Assembly: GCA_030374805.1 (NCBI GenBank)
Contig: JARGSG010000015.1
Location: 682,001-746,000 of the forward strand
Reading direction: 5' to 3'
DNA: 64,000 nucleotides
From: Gracilaria gracilis
Taxonomy: Eukaryota > Rhodophyta > Florideophyceae > Gracilariales > Gracilariaceae
The notes under the pieces were generated by a model. It did no database searches, was not told where the DNA came from, and saw only the letters and a program-made list of their open reading frames with translations. This document shows, piece by piece, positions 19,756 to 31,428 of this stretch. Positions within the stretch are counted from its first letter, which is position 1, and every line of letters starts with the position of its first letter. The position numbers and the translations under genes are program-made.

Positions 19756-20901
19756 TTAAGGTGTATCAATGTGGTCAATGACAATCTTGGTAAACTCGTC
19801 GGTGCTTACATCCTTGTAAGTAGCATCGAAAGCCAAATCACGCGTTCTATACTTTGTATCCGCATAAACCCGGGTCACAGCACTCTCAATTCTGTCAGCA
19901 TACTTTTCCATCTTCAAATACCTTAGCATCAACGCGCCTGCGAGAATTGTAGCTGAAGGATTTGCCAAACGTTGCCCCGCTAGCGATCTTGCAGAATGGC
20001 GACTCCCTTGCTCGAAAATAGCACCGCTCATTCCCACATTTACACCAGGAACAAGTCCAGGTCCCCCAACAATACCGGTTGCAATTCCTGTTACGATATT
20101 CCCATAAAGGTTAGGCATTACCATGACATCGAACTGTTGAGGACGGGAAGCCATTTGCATGCAGGTGTTATCGACAATCATACTCTCATACTCTATGAAG
20201 GGGTACTTCTTCGCAACAATCCCACAACACTCCAGAAATAAACCATCCGCGGATTTCATAATGTTGGCCTTGTGCACAGCGGTGACCTTCTTGCGATTAT
20301 TCGCAAGAGCATACTGAAATGCGTACTCAGCAATGCGCATAGACTTCTCTCTGGTGATGATTTTGAGTGATTCGACAACGCCGGGTACAGCAGAATGTTC
20401 TAAACCGGAGTACTCTCCTTCAGTATTCTCACGAATAAGAACAATATCAACATCTTTGTGTCTCGTTTCGACGCCTGGCAAATTATACGCATGTACAACG
20501 TTTGCAAAGAGGTCAAACGTTTGACGGAGCTGAACATTAAGACTGACAGACTTAGAAGTAATTGGAGTAAAATAAGGACCCTTAACTGCGACTCTAGTCT
20601 CGGCAAACAAATCCATGACCTCTTGGGTGAGACCGCCATCGATCTTCAAATCCACAGACGGGGCAACGAAATCGATAGGAACATTTGCTGCATCCAATAC
20701 GTGTGTCAGGGATGCAGTGACTTCCTTTCCAATTGTATCCGTATCACCGCGAAGTAACAAGACAGGCGTTTTCTGATCTTCAAGACTAGACATGGGGAAA
20801 AAATTTCGAGAAGGATCGGACATCATCGAGGGTGCAGGAGAGAATACCGTACGGTATAAGGGACGGCTGGCATTTCGCGCCGCACGGATAATGGACAGCA
20901 T
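19756..20901 (-). CDS. Mitochondrial NAD-isocitrate dehydrogenase, regulatory-type subunit
   Basis: 381-aa member of the isocitrate/isopropylmalate dehydrogenase family, part of the TCA-cycle NAD-IDH. The N-terminus ([20 protein letters not shown]) is a typical mitochondrial presequence. Family motifs are [23 protein letters not shown] and [11 protein letters not shown]. Where catalytic subunits read YGDI with a metal-binding Asp, this protein reads YGNI, and the adenine loop reads GSRHSA instead of the catalytic GTAPD type. Both changes are characteristic of the non-catalytic beta/gamma (or yeast IDH1) subunits, so a regulatory subunit is inferred. The frame extends two codons upstream to a GTG; the ATG at 20901 is preferred. 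Confidence 0.92.
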   Translation of the reverse strand: MLSIIRAARNASRPLYRTVFSPAPSMMSDPSRNFFPMSSLEDQKTPVLLLRGDTDTIGKEVTASLTHVLDAANVPIDFVAPSVDLKIDGGLTQEVMDLFAETRVAVKGPYFTPITSKSVSLNVQLRQTFDLFANVVHAYNLPGVETRHKDVDIVLIRENTEGEYSGLEHSAVPGVVESLKIITREKSMRIAEYAFQYALANNRKKVTAVHKANIMKSADGLFLECCGIVAKKYPFIEYESMIVDNTCMQMASRPQQFDVMVMPNLYGNIVTGIATGIVGGPGLVPGVNVGMSGAIFEQGSRHSARSLAGQRLANPSATILAGALMLRYLKMEKYADRIESAVTRVYADTKYRTRDLAFDATYKDVSTDEFTKIVIDHIDTP

Positions 20902-21267
20902 TTTCACTGATTGAAGATCAAATCGGGGACCTAATTATCAGCAAACGATGGAGAAGAATGTGCAATTGGTGGGGATGAAGACCAGACGTAAAAGGTTATC
21001 AGTCTCGGTACTCGGTATCTCTGCAACAATCTCCTCTAGGTCTGGACCAGACTGGGGTTCAATGTCGTTGTATCGATTCATGGCATCCATAGCAGATGTC
21101 TTGCTGAACGACGTTACTGCACGTCACGCAGCGTGACACATCATCGCCCCCCCTCAAAGCCTTGCCCTGCAGCCCTCTGACACCAAGCAACAAGGGGTAG
21201 TCAATTCACTCTTCTCCGCTCCGCTGTAGTCTGCTCACCCCAAGGCGCCACCGTCGGCTCCCACGTC
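20902..21267. promoter_or_regulatory. Divergent promoter region IDH / COG5
   Basis: 366 bp between two divergent start codons. A short open frame at 20948-21136 has no recognisable features. Presumed bidirectional promoter. Confidence 0.45.
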
Positions 21268-23718
21268 ATGGTCGGCCCTCTGAAGGACGACGTGCAGAAT
21301 GAAGCTGCTCATATCGAACAGCTTGTCGGTACGCTACGCTCAGATCCAGCGCTTTCGGTTTTCCTGGAAGACCAGTTCTCTCCTACCAAGCACGTAGGAA
21401 CTGCAGTACGTCAACACCGTATTCAAGCCGCTCTTGATGAAGCTCAAAGAGCTTCTTCACTTCTTTCTTCAAACGTGCGTCATGAGGTGATTCGTCGGAA
21501 GGATGCCTTGTTGGCTGAAGTAGAGGCCGTAGATGCGTTAGAGAAAGAGGTGCATACTGTTTCCACTGGAGTTACGTCGCTTGTCACAGCTACAGAAGCT
21601 CTTTCTGACGCTTTGGAACAGCCTTATCAACCTATGAGAGCATCAATGCGCCGTCTTACAAATCTCACAGCAGCTGCAGATCTTATCCGAGCTGTTATTC
21701 GTTTCAGATATTGCGTCGGAAAGCTTGCGGATGCGGGTTTATATCCTGCGATTGGCCCTTCTTCCACGACGAATGCTACCAACTTACCTCCCGCAGCAGA
21801 TGCAATTCGTGAACTTGAACTACTGATCTCCACGGCGTCGCATGGTCTTGACAAAGTTGATGGTGTGGCGAAGGATATTATTTCTGTCAGAAAAGCTGGT
21901 CCGGAAGTGAGAAAGCGTGCTGTTGCTTTATTGAAAGTCGGTCTTTCGAACCGCAATCAACCCGACATTGAAGCAGCTGTGGTTTCCTTCAACGCCCTTG
22001 GCGTTTTGCCGGAGCGCGTAAACGGTGAAGTAGCCCGCTTGCTGCGGGAAACGCAGTCAGCCGTACATCGCGGACTGGAAGCTCCGCATGGAGCTGTGAA
22101 GGCTTCTACTCCGAGTGCTATTACGTCCGCAACAAACGAATTGTGGACAAATATAGACAGGATGCTTAATGCGGTTGTGGAATCATGTATTAAGGTTGTT
22201 CTTTTGCAACAAGTATTGTCCCGGCGATATTGCGATGTTACTCATAAGTCTCTTCTTCATGATCTTATTGCGTCCAATTTCATCGATTCCGTATCAAAGA
22301 CCATTAGTGAACAGGTTTCTATATTATCTCGCACCAGACTACAGCGACCATCAGCCTCTTTTGTCTTTCTCGCACTAGCAGAGGGCTATCCCCGGCTACG
22401 CCAATCTCTCACAAACATGGCGGATAGGGTGACCGCTTTGGCCAGAGTATCCCCATCCCCAATCACTTCTCTCGAAGGCACAACAAAGTTACCTCTCATA
22501 CCAGACCAAGATTTCATTCGGCGTGCGTTTATGAACACTGTTCTTGATGTTGAAACTCATTACCTAACGGCATCGTTGGAGAGGCTTTCTAAGACCGTAT
22601 CATTTCTGTTTGATGGGGGAAAACAGCCAGGCGAAACGGAAGCGCTGTCGCTCACGAAGACACTTGTATCGGAGCTTAATGCGGCAAGGGGAGACAGACA
22701 ACTCTTTCGTATCGCAGTTTCGAATGTTGCTCAAGCTATTCGACTCTATACTAGTCAGGCGGAAGACTACGCTGCGGCTACCGCTCCTGACGAAGAGGTC
22801 ACAGGCAGGCCTGTCAGTGAATTGGAAGAATGGAGACTCACATCTATGTACAACGGAATGGTATCCCTTGCAACTTCGGCCTCACGGTCTCTTGGAGAAC
22901 GAGAAGATGGCTCAGGCGCAATTCCGGGTCCAATCGAGAAAGAGCTAAAGCAGCTTTCTCGAATGTCTGACTTGCTTCTAGAAGGGTTGTTTTCAACATG
23001 CAAGAATAGCATTCGTAACGTTCTTGAGCGTATGCATACAGAGGATTTAGAGGGAACGGTTGGAGATGACGGTTGTAGCGTATATGTGTTAGACATTACT
23101 GCACAGATATCTATGTTTGCAGAGGGTATCATTCCAGGATTGGGACGTAGTCGTTCTTTGGGAAATCAAACACTCGGCCTTGCGAAGTGGGTGCTTGATT
23201 CATTTTCTCGTCACGTAGGGCTCGTTTTCCCGCAGTCGGAAGCGGCAAAAATTCGTCTGAGCACTGATACCGCTCGTCTTGAATTAGCAGTAGAAAGTTT
23301 ATGTTCAGCAAGGTTACTAGGTAACAGTTATAGAGCTATCCGAGCTCTGAGAACTTCGATTTTGTTGGATACGATGGAATTCATTGCGGCACAGGACGCG
23401 GTCCTTGAGCAAATCCGCGACTTGCGTTGTTCCACTATCGCTCACATTCTCTTGGGAAGAAGTAGCGAAGATACCCTAAAGCAACCTCATCGAAGAAAAG
23501 GGATTAGTGCAGGTGAGTATGTCGAATGGATGGATCATAACACAGAAGAAGATGTATGCAAAGACGTGAAGATATCCCTAGACGAGTACAAGAGCAATGT
23601 TCCACTGGGTGACGATTCCTCATGTCCGGAATATAGGGCCGTGACCTCAATCTGCGAATGGTTTGATGCTTCAGGACGGAATCCAAAATCTTTTTCGCAG
23701 CCGGAGGCAGCCCCGTAA
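21268..23718 (+). CDS. COG5: Conserved oligomeric Golgi complex subunit 5
   Basis: 816-aa COG5, a lobe B subunit of the COG tether that retains Golgi glycosylation enzymes by retrograde vesicle docking. The N-terminal half has the COG5 layout: an FLEDQFSPTKHV start block, a long helical region with LEKEVHTVSTGVTSL, the EPY-like QPYQPMRASMRRL segment and AADLIRAVIRFRY. The rest is helical with no membrane segment. Length matches other COG5 proteins (about 800-840 aa). No intron is evident. The call rests on order and spacing of helical motifs rather than a catalytic signature. Confidence 0.87.
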   Translation: MVGPLKDDVQNEAAHIEQLVGTLRSDPALSVFLEDQFSPTKHVGTAVRQHRIQAALDEAQRASSLLSSNVRHEVIRRKDALLAEVEAVDALEKEVHTVSTGVTSLVTATEALSDALEQPYQPMRASMRRLTNLTAAADLIRAVIRFRYCVGKLADAGLYPAIGPSSTTNATNLPPAADAIRELELLISTASHGLDKVDGVAKDIISVRKAGPEVRKRAVALLKVGLSNRNQPDIEAAVVSFNALGVLPERVNGEVARLLRETQSAVHRGLEAPHGAVKASTPSAITSATNELWTNIDRMLNAVVESCIKVVLLQQVLSRRYCDVTHKSLLHDLIASNFIDSVSKTISEQVSILSRTRLQRPSASFVFLALAEGYPRLRQSLTNMADRVTALARVSPSPITSLEGTTKLPLIPDQDFIRRAFMNTVLDVETHYLTASLERLSKTVSFLFDGGKQPGETEALSLTKTLVSELNAARGDRQLFRIAVSNVAQAIRLYTSQAEDYAAATAPDEEVTGRPVSELEEWRLTSMYNGMVSLATSASRSLGEREDGSGAIPGPIEKELKQLSRMSDLLLEGLFSTCKNSIRNVLERMHTEDLEGTVGDDGCSVYVLDITAQISMFAEGIIPGLGRSRSLGNQTLGLAKWVLDSFSRHVGLVFPQSEAAKIRLSTDTARLELAVESLCSARLLGNSYRAIRALRTSILLDTMEFIAAQDAVLEQIRDLRCSTIAHILLGRSSEDTLKQPHRRKGISAGEYVEWMDHNTEEDVCKDVKISLDEYKSNVPLGDDSSCPEYRAVTSICEWFDASGRNPKSFSQPEAAP

Positions 23719-23968
23719 CCGTGTTATAATAAAGAAAGAAAACCTTCAGCACTGGAACCCACAAGAGTTTAGATATCCTCTTCGGGTATCCCTTTCTTCA
23801 GTATCTCAAACTGCTTCCTCCTTTCTGAAGAGTCAGATCTCTGCGTTCATCGCGTGCGGTTAATGCAGAGAATTGAAGGATTCTGTGTTGTTCCATTTCC
23901 AGGGTGAGATATAAGCGAACAAAGGTAATCCAATAAACCAGGGCACTTTGAGCACTTTACAATAGTCG

Positions 23969-25696
23969 CTACGCATCAAGATCTACAACGGTCGGTTGTT
24001 CGATCACATCGGGTTCGTCTACATCAACTACTTGACGGAATGTGATTCGCTGCGATGTCTTGTAGCGCTCGCTGTCTTTCTGTACTTCGTTTGCTATTGG
24101 TGAGATAGAAACGCTTTGAGAACGAGATGAGTCAGAATTCTCCGATCCTTCATCTTCTTCGTCATCAATTTCGTAAGCTCTCATTTCAAATTCGTCTTCC
24201 TCAGTCCTGACACAGGGTAAACGCCGCTTCACATTCTCTCGCAACTTCTGTCGGGCTTCTGATGGTCGTCGGTAGACAATAGGGGCAAAAGAAGCATGTT
24301 TCATCGCCGAGTTCTGATCACTGCTCTGGCGGGAGGATACTGCCCGAGACGGTCCGGGCATGCCAAAACTTTGCGCCCTTCGCAGAGGTCCTGGTATCGA
24401 GGCAGAAGCAGTGCGTTTCCTTGATTCCTGTAGTTCTGATGCCACAGGCGACGTGCGGAAGGATGGTGACGGAGGTTTACGGGTTAGTGGTGTAGGTGGG
24501 AGAGTTATTGTAACCGGTTCTTGCTTCCGTCGCTTTGTATAGGGGGTTTGCGAGGAGTATTGACTTGAACCTGGTCCAGGACTTGATAAATGATCGCGAT
24601 ATCCATTGGGGATGACTGGCGCAGGTCTCGCGCGCTTCCCTTTTTGCAGCACTTTCGCAACCGTCGGTTTCTCGACTTTCCCGGACACTCGGGGACGCTT
24701 TGGGGTTTCTATGGGTAGAGGTGGAGAGGGAGTGCGAGGTCGGAATTTCTCTGCATGTTCACATGATGAGGCTATCTTAGCCAGTGATCGATTCGTACCT
24801 TCCAACCGATAACCCGGGTTAAGAACATAGTTTGCCTTCAAGAAAGTGTACTGTTCCGGTATCAAACGCCGCATCTCTTTAGCAATGTCAGCCATAGTTG
24901 GTTCAGAACTTGAATACAGACCATTTGCGGAAGAAGTAGACTTGTTCTCAAACCGTTTGGAACCACGTCCGCTACTGCTCTTTGTTGCCGATTCTAGATT
25001 AAAATGCTTGTTAAGCGCTGCGAAAGTTAGCTCGGATACCTTTGGTTGGAAATCAGCATCTAGTTGCTTCGCAGCTTCTGTTAGTCCGTTGAGTAATGGT
25101 CTGGCATGTGCGGCAAATGTTGCGGTTATATGGACAAGTAAGCTGAGACCAGATTCGACGCTCGGGGTGTACGGGGTTGAGTGCACTTTTTCCGGAGAAG
25201 AACCCAGCGGACATCTCTTACCTTTTGTCGAATTGGTGTTCGTGGAAGGGAAATGCTGGCTTAGATGTTTAATCTGAGAGTTGAGAACCTCCTCTACATT
25301 GCTGAGAGCGCTAGCGATCGCTTTGTATTCGGCCGGAACTTGCTCTCTTTTGGGAGCCTTTCTCTTGCTAGAGCCAGCGATGGTTGCCAACGCGGTGTGA
25401 AGATAATATGCACACTCCTGAGGAGTGGGAAAGAGGGGTTTGAGCGGCTTTGAGCTCTTTCGGCGAGGTGCAGAAACGGGAACCTCGTATTTTTGCCATC
25501 GACAGCGTTCATAATCAGCACGTTCCTGATGAAGACGAATGTAATTAGACTCGGAAGTGTCGAAGGGAGCAAGCGTCGAGCCTACTTCATCTTCCGAATC
25601 ATCATCAGAATTGTATATACACCATCCTGGGGTTTGAATATCCGGCATCGGCTGTGCACTCATTTGCGTCGGAGACACCTTGCGAGAAGTGCCCAT
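23969..25696 (-). CDS. Unidentified 575-aa basic, nuclear-type protein
   Basis: I do not recognise this protein. It begins with an acidic patch (DDDSEDE, about 31-37), then a helical Ala/Leu-rich segment (about 90-230) that may be folded. A low-complexity Pro/Ser/Lys/Arg-rich region follows with several nuclear-localisation-like clusters (KRPR, KGKRARP, TKRRKQEP). It ends acidic with a short conserved-looking tail (RQVVDVDEPDVIEQPTVVDLDA, about 554-575). The composition suggests a chromatin or nuclear scaffold protein, but that is inference only. It starts at an ATG and is convergent with COG5. Confidence 0.75.
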   Translation of the reverse strand: MGTSRKVSPTQMSAQPMPDIQTPGWCIYNSDDDSEDEVGSTLAPFDTSESNYIRLHQERADYERCRWQKYEVPVSAPRRKSSKPLKPLFPTPQECAYYLHTALATIAGSSKRKAPKREQVPAEYKAIASALSNVEEVLNSQIKHLSQHFPSTNTNSTKGKRCPLGSSPEKVHSTPYTPSVESGLSLLVHITATFAAHARPLLNGLTEAAKQLDADFQPKVSELTFAALNKHFNLESATKSSSGRGSKRFENKSTSSANGLYSSSEPTMADIAKEMRRLIPEQYTFLKANYVLNPGYRLEGTNRSLAKIASSCEHAEKFRPRTPSPPLPIETPKRPRVSGKVEKPTVAKVLQKGKRARPAPVIPNGYRDHLSSPGPGSSQYSSQTPYTKRRKQEPVTITLPPTPLTRKPPSPSFRTSPVASELQESRKRTASASIPGPLRRAQSFGMPGPSRAVSSRQSSDQNSAMKHASFAPIVYRRPSEARQKLRENVKRRLPCVRTEEDEFEMRAYEIDDEEDEGSENSDSSRSQSVSISPIANEVQKDSERYKTSQRITFRQVVDVDEPDVIEQPTVVDLDA

Positions 25697-28600
25697 ACCG
25701 CAAGTAGGAAGCTCAAAGCACCGAAGGCGGCCACCAAAGACTCGTTGCTATGGCGGCGCTTGACCGACCTTTGAAAGACCGTGGCTTTGACTTGTACCGA
25801 ATTATCTCGAAATCGACGAGGTTGCTGCTGATTTGGGTGGACATGCATATGGATGCCGCCGGCAGGTGAACACGTTCTGTAGAGAGTATTTGTTTGTGGT
25901 ATATCACTACACCAGAGTCCTGAGACCCGGGATCAAATTGTCGATTTGACCACGAGGAGTCCTCGGCATAACAAAGCCCACAGCGAGACTCTTCAATGGA
26001 ATGGACGATGAATGTGCAGTGCGGGCAGGACTCTGAAAATCCAAATCTTCCGAATGGAGGCCAATCTCAGAGCGTAGATACTGTATCTTACCAAGGCTAT
26101 CTACCCGAGGGTAGCGTACCTTCAGCAGTGAGAGCCCCGATTCAAATGGCGGAGGCGCCATCGCCCCGCGTCAGCGGTTTATTGTGTTCGTCGACACCAC
26201 TTGCGGATAATCGCATGTCATTGTCAGCTCGGCAATGATTTGTCCAGCTGAGGAAACATACCACTGCGTCATGTGTTGCCCTTGAATTGGCTGAAATGCA
26301 AGCTGCGGACGGCGTAAGTCGGAAACGCTCCGTGGGACTACCAGTATCTTTCCTCCGCAAGGAGCTAATACAACGATAAAGCCCGTATGACTACGGTGTG
26401 CAGAGAGCGAGCTTCTTGATATCGGAGAATCTGTGGGAAGGTTCTCCTCACGACGTTGTAGTGTTCAATTTGTGGTAAGACCTACTTCGTGGACTCATTC
26501 CCTGCATCATCAATCATTGATCACTGTCTTGTGGTCATTTCGCAGAGAATTTGTCTGAGGATCCTTTAAGTGTGCGCAATCATCGTGTACCCTTGTATGA
26601 CACTTTTGAAGTGAACTGTGAACAGTACCGCCATGCAGTGAATTGCTTCTTCGTGAAGATTGTCAGCTTTTCATTTTGAGGGTGTTCGGCGAGTCGGCAC
26701 TTACCGAAGCGACGACAAAGAGGCAAACGGCGCTAAGCATTTGGTGACTGATGCATTCGAAGATGATATGCAAAGACTTGAAAATAGAACCTTGCTATGA
26801 CATATACTTCGAAGGAAACAAGAGTGACTTTGAAAGTTCCGCAACGTTATTCCCCTCAATTATTTAGTTGCGGGCTGGTTCTTGCCCCCGATCTCCCAGA
26901 TGATATAAGGATTCAGTGGCAAATACGCTGCTCATGGTACTGCAGATAGCCAACGTGTTACATGCGAAGCACCTTGTCGTGTGTTCCCCTCTGCCGAATG
27001 TCTCTGGAGGTTGAATGAAGACATAAATGGGAAGAAGGCGATAAGCGTCGGTAGCAAAAAAATGCTTCAGCGGTTGATTACGTCTAAGAGACCTAATACT
27101 ATTGGCTTGTAGCTCAGTGAGTGTAGCACAGCTACTGATGTGCAGTTGGTGGCTACTATATGGAGGTGTTACAAGTTGCCGGGTCTTTTACAAACCCATG
27201 CGCACGAGGAATACTAATGTGTGCGTTTCAAAAACGAGAGAGCTTAGCTTCACCCAGTCTAAAACGAATCACTGCCTATCATCGTCACCTGCCCGTTCGT
27301 TCGTCACCTTCAATTTTGCAATCTTCATGGTCTACACCGCGGACGCAAAATAGTTCTGCGCAGTGTTATCCTTAGCCAAAACTGCGACATATCGGAAGGG
27401 ATTCTTGTGGGCACAAGACGTTTGTCATCAAACGAACAACTTCTAGACATCGAGTAAACGCAGTGATCCTGTCCGAACGTTCCTGTCCTGTCCTTTCAAC
27501 AACAAACTAGGTAAAGAGAACCCCTGCTTATGTGCAAAAGGCCTCAAACTCTCCATTTTTGGTTGCATGCCAGCACACATCGTGTCAATTCTGAGAGTTA
27601 CTAATCTTACACAATGGAATTGTAGTCTTGGGGATTGACGCCCCCAGTGAACCATAAATACCCACTCTTAGTGGCAAATATGAAAAACACTAAACAAAGC
27701 ACAATGTCTACGGAGAAGAAAAGTCATTTGGACCATACCCATACTTTCCATATAGCGAAGCTATTTCATCAGGCGATATAACCGGCGCATACCCATCATT
27801 TGTCAGTTCTATTAAGCAAGGTGTTGCACGACTGAAATAGAATCAAAAACAGCCATCGACACCCCGAACAAAAACCAGGCCAGAAGAATCACTTGATACT
27901 CAGAGATTTCGAGGTAAGATGCCACCCACGTTCTTGCCCTGTGCGACCATAGCAAAACTAATGCTAGAATAGTAATGCTGACAAGATATGTAATCCCGTT
28001 TGCATTCTCAACGACCCATGCTTGAACATACTTATTGTTCACGGTTATTCATGCGAAAATAGGGTCGAACGCGAAGGCTAAAGCAACAGTGATATGCAGG
28101 AAAAAGTCTCTCTTCGGATCCATTCCTGGCAATAACGAAGACGCGATTCTTGCTCTTGAACAGAATCGTACGGGGATGTTTCAATGGGTTCATGAGCATG
28201 CAAAAACGAGAAATCCTTCAGAAACACAATAAAACTTCTGAATGAGAACCTTCGTCATGAAATCTTTGCAATACAGGTGAATTACGTGACGTATTAGCAT
28301 AGGCAGAGATAAGGGCATCCAAAACAGTCTGGTTTGACCATTGACCTTGGTAGACTCATAATCAAAGCCTCTCATCATCATCAAGGACGCTGCTGTTGTC
28401 CGTGCTCCACAGTTGGCCCCGTGTAATTCACAATCCCTATGACTCTTCCAAGACCTCTGAGACAACCGACTAAACACCATCGCACATATATCGTTGAATT
28501 ACGGACCTCTTTGAAACCTTGTTTACCATGACATTGGTAGTTAATTCTTCGTCAGTCATACTGAAGGCAAATGAAGGAGCAGCCGAGCTTCTAATTTCAT

Positions 28601-30099
28601 CATCTTCGTAAGCCCGAACAGCGCTGGCCTCCTTTGGAGACCCGACCGCAGATTCGTTCCGCTTCCCCTAAGCAAAGGGACGAGAAGCATAAGATGTGAA
28701 GGCAGATCGCATATTCCTGCTGCTGAGCCTCGTAACATTTCAGTCATCCATAAGGAGTGCCCTTCACGCCCCTCTCACTTAGTCATAGAAGAATGGCTCG
28801 AGGACATGTTCGCAAGACCGCTATTTAACGCCGGTGCCAATTGTGTCGGAGCATCCCAAGCACTACTTCTTACCACAGAAATGCGTATCCCTTCATTAGC
28901 ATCACCTTCTTCTTCCTCATATTTCTGCTTCGCGCGCAACAGATTGACTCGTCTATTCCCTTCATGTCCGAGTCCTTTACCCTCGCTTCAGCCCTTTTGT
29001 TAACGCATTTTATGGCTGAATCGAGATTTGGCGTCAGCCCATGATTAGTTTCGAGTGTCGAGGAACCCCACTATAAAACAATTGAGCAATTCCGACACTC
29101 TCTGCGCTGGTTCTCTGTATATGTCACTCATCTTTATACCCACCATTTCGTAGAGGCTCATAGGTTTGGATCCACAAGGGTAACATTATACCCGCAGGTG
29201 TCAAATTGATACATGGAAGGGGCGATTGCTTAATAGAAAGATATTTGTCGCATCGGACAGGGCCGGCCGCATCGATGAGAAGCCAAACGCGAGAATGGTT
29301 CTTTCTGTGGGAACACAAAAACCACTACAAGGGTACCGGTACACTTACCCTTGATTGATGCACTCTTGGAGAAGTTGCGGAGTTCGGAGTTCGGTGCACG
29401 CTTCGGTTTCGCATTCGCTATTGCTCTTCAGTCTTGATCTCAGATTCCGTCCCAAGGTCGCCAGGATACGCTTGCGGTCTTTTGCAGTCGTCAAACAGCT
29501 TGCGGATGAACGGCTGTCGGCATTGTCTTGCTTTGTTCGACTTTCTAAGTGCAGCACTGCGACTCCCTCTCACCTGTGCCGTCGGCGGAATGTCAACGAG
29601 AGCCATCAATGATGATGGCCCATCACACAAGGGTGATACTGTATCACGTGATTGGAGCGAACCCAGTAGTAGTTCCAACGGGAATCTTAAATGAGCTGCC
29701 CATCCGCAAACGGAGGCGTTTTGCATGCCAGACCGAGACCCATTCCGGTGGTTTTTGGCACGAAGTGGAGCGGTGTCGGAACAGACAGTCTTGATCATCG
29801 AGACTTAACGTTTCATAATAAGGATGCACTCCCCCAAAATAAGGAGCTTCCCCTCAGCAAGATAGATGTGATAGATAACGTACGCTTCTCATTTGAATAG
29901 TTCATGACTCTGGACGATTCTGAACTTTCGCAAGAGAGAACCGTTTCCAGCACTGTGCCTAGGAACCTCTGCTCACAATCCTATCCCTTTATAGAAATGT
30001 TCATGTCGAAAACTTCAATCCATGTCGATCCTTGCCCTTGAATCCATTCAATATGACCACTGTTTCCTGATACATCGAACTTGACAAGCTTCTCGCTTA
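25697..30099. other. 4.4-kb gene-poor region
   Basis: No gene I can support. About twenty short frames are open, none with a family signature. A 27812-28042 minus-strand frame encodes two hydrophobic stretches but has no ATG. A tRNA-like fold at 27104-27177 lacks a T-loop. A short palindrome CTACCC-GA-GGGTAG lies at 26101-26114. This may be intergenic DNA with decayed genes or an undetected non-coding transcript. Confidence 0.4.
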
Positions 30100-31428
30100 C
30101 TATATTGTGTGCATTGTACGACGGTACTTGGAGAAAAACCATCCAGCAGAGATTAGTTCCCCTAAGGTACTACCAATCGAGTCTCGGATATTTCCGCTTC
30201 TCGAAAGATCTGCGTAACAACTTCCTTCTCGATCCAGCCAATCTGCATCGACGGCTCCAACGGACAGAGCCCTTCTAAATTCCTCAACATCATTACACTC
30301 AATCTCCCTCATTACCTCCTCAAAGTAATGGAGTATCTTGAACCCTCGCAGAGTGTTTCTAATTGCGTTTGGGTCTTCGCTGGTAAGCTTAAGCAAACCG
30401 AATACCGTTACCAGCATGGTGGTCAGGACGGCTACCATGTCTGTTAACCTTTCAAATACGTTGTCTCGCGAAGCTACATTGAGCACAGCAACAATCAATG
30501 CAAGAACAACAGTTAGCACGACGTATCCCCATGCCAGAAGTCGATAGATGAATTTTCTTGAGCTTTTAGCTCCTTGCGGATGATATTCAATGTTCTCCAA
30601 TCTCTTTGCTAAGTCTTTTGTCTTGCGGAATTCGGTATCAATTCCTTGACAGACACCTTTATCTACTTCTACATATTGCTCTGGTGGACATCCATGCATC
30701 TCGTTTGTTGCGATGTGCAACAACTTTAGGGCATCCATTCCGGTGTACAAAGCGTCCTGACTGAGTCTAAACATTTTCAGTGCCGCAGTGTTGACGTAAA
30801 TGTGCTTGAGGCTCTTTGTCTCAGTAAGATTGATTCGGTTCCCGCTAGAAATCGTGTTCATGAACTGGGCAATTCTTATGCAAGTCGTGATTCCCAGCTT
30901 GTCGGTTGTCCCATGCGAAGAGCAATCGTCGTACGCTGCCCAGTTTCCCAATCGATGCCAAATAGGTGCGCTTCTTTCAAGTAAGTTGAAAACATTTAGG
31001 TTGTCCAGAGTACTTTCCAACGGTATCACGCAAGCTGCAGCTCGTTTCGGTTTGTGCAGCAGTCCTCTCATGCAATGAGAAAGATATAGAGTGACATCCT
31101 CCTGTTGGACAACAAGTATTTTCCGCGACTCTCGAGCCATCACCACGGGTGGCATGCTTTCAGCTGGGGGCCAGTTCTCGCACACCATCACGATATAGTC
31201 GCCAGACACCAGTTCGGGATATTCGAATGAGCTATTAAACCTGTCTACAGAACATGCGTGGGAGAATGTTTCAGAGAGCGCATCCCTGTCCGATATTGTT
31301 TCGCTGGTGGTCGCGTCCCGAAAATAGCCGCACTCAGACCGTGTAGCTAGAAATATCGTACTTCTAACACAATTTGATGTGTGCACCACGTGCTCCTTGG
31401 ACAACCAACCATAATCGACGAAGTCCAT
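30100..31428 (-). CDS. Orphan membrane protein with two C-terminal TM helices
   Basis: 442-aa protein starting at an ATG; I do not recognise the family. Residues 1 to about 295 are soluble, with many Cys and His (for example HTSNCVRST, VSGDYIVMVCENWPP) and blocks like LGITTCIRIAQFMNTISSG and LKHIYVNTAALKMF. Two hydrophobic helices follow at about 303-328 and 338-357 with a short loop. A cytosolic-type tail has DDVEEFRRALSVGAVD-like acidic and helical character. The pattern (large N-domain, TM hairpin, helical tail) would suit a lineage-specific sensor or scaffold, which is speculation. It is isolated, with gene-poor DNA on its 3' side. Confidence 0.65.
   Translation of the reverse strand: MDFVDYGWLSKEHVVHTSNCVRSTIFLATRSECGYFRDATTSETISDRDALSETFSHACSVDRFNSSFEYPELVSGDYIVMVCENWPPAESMPPVVMARESRKILVVQQEDVTLYLSHCMRGLLHKPKRAAACVIPLESTLDNLNVFNLLERSAPIWHRLGNWAAYDDCSSHGTTDKLGITTCIRIAQFMNTISSGNRINLTETKSLKHIYVNTAALKMFRLSQDALYTGMDALKLLHIATNEMHGCPPEQYVEVDKGVCQGIDTEFRKTKDLAKRLENIEYHPQGAKSSRKFIYRLLAWGYVVLTVVLALIVAVLNVASRDNVFERLTDMVAVLTTMLVTVFGLLKLTSEDPNAIRNTLRGFKILHYFEEVMREIECNDVEEFRRALSVGAVDADWLDREGSCYADLSRSGNIRDSIGSTLGELISAGWFFSKYRRTMHTI

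Noticed and set aside
27104-27177. tRNA-like sequence GGCTTGT...ACAAGTT with a TAGCTCAG D-arm-like start and a GCACA/TGTGC stem
   Set aside because: Length (74 nt) and acceptor pairing fit, but the D-stem is poor, the anticodon loop has 8 nt and there is no TTC-type T-loop or T-stem. At best a decayed relic.
27812-28042. 76-codon minus-strand frame with two hydrophobic segments
   Set aside because: Begins only with GTG, has no homologous features and lies in AT-rich intergenic DNA, where hydrophobic frames arise by chance.
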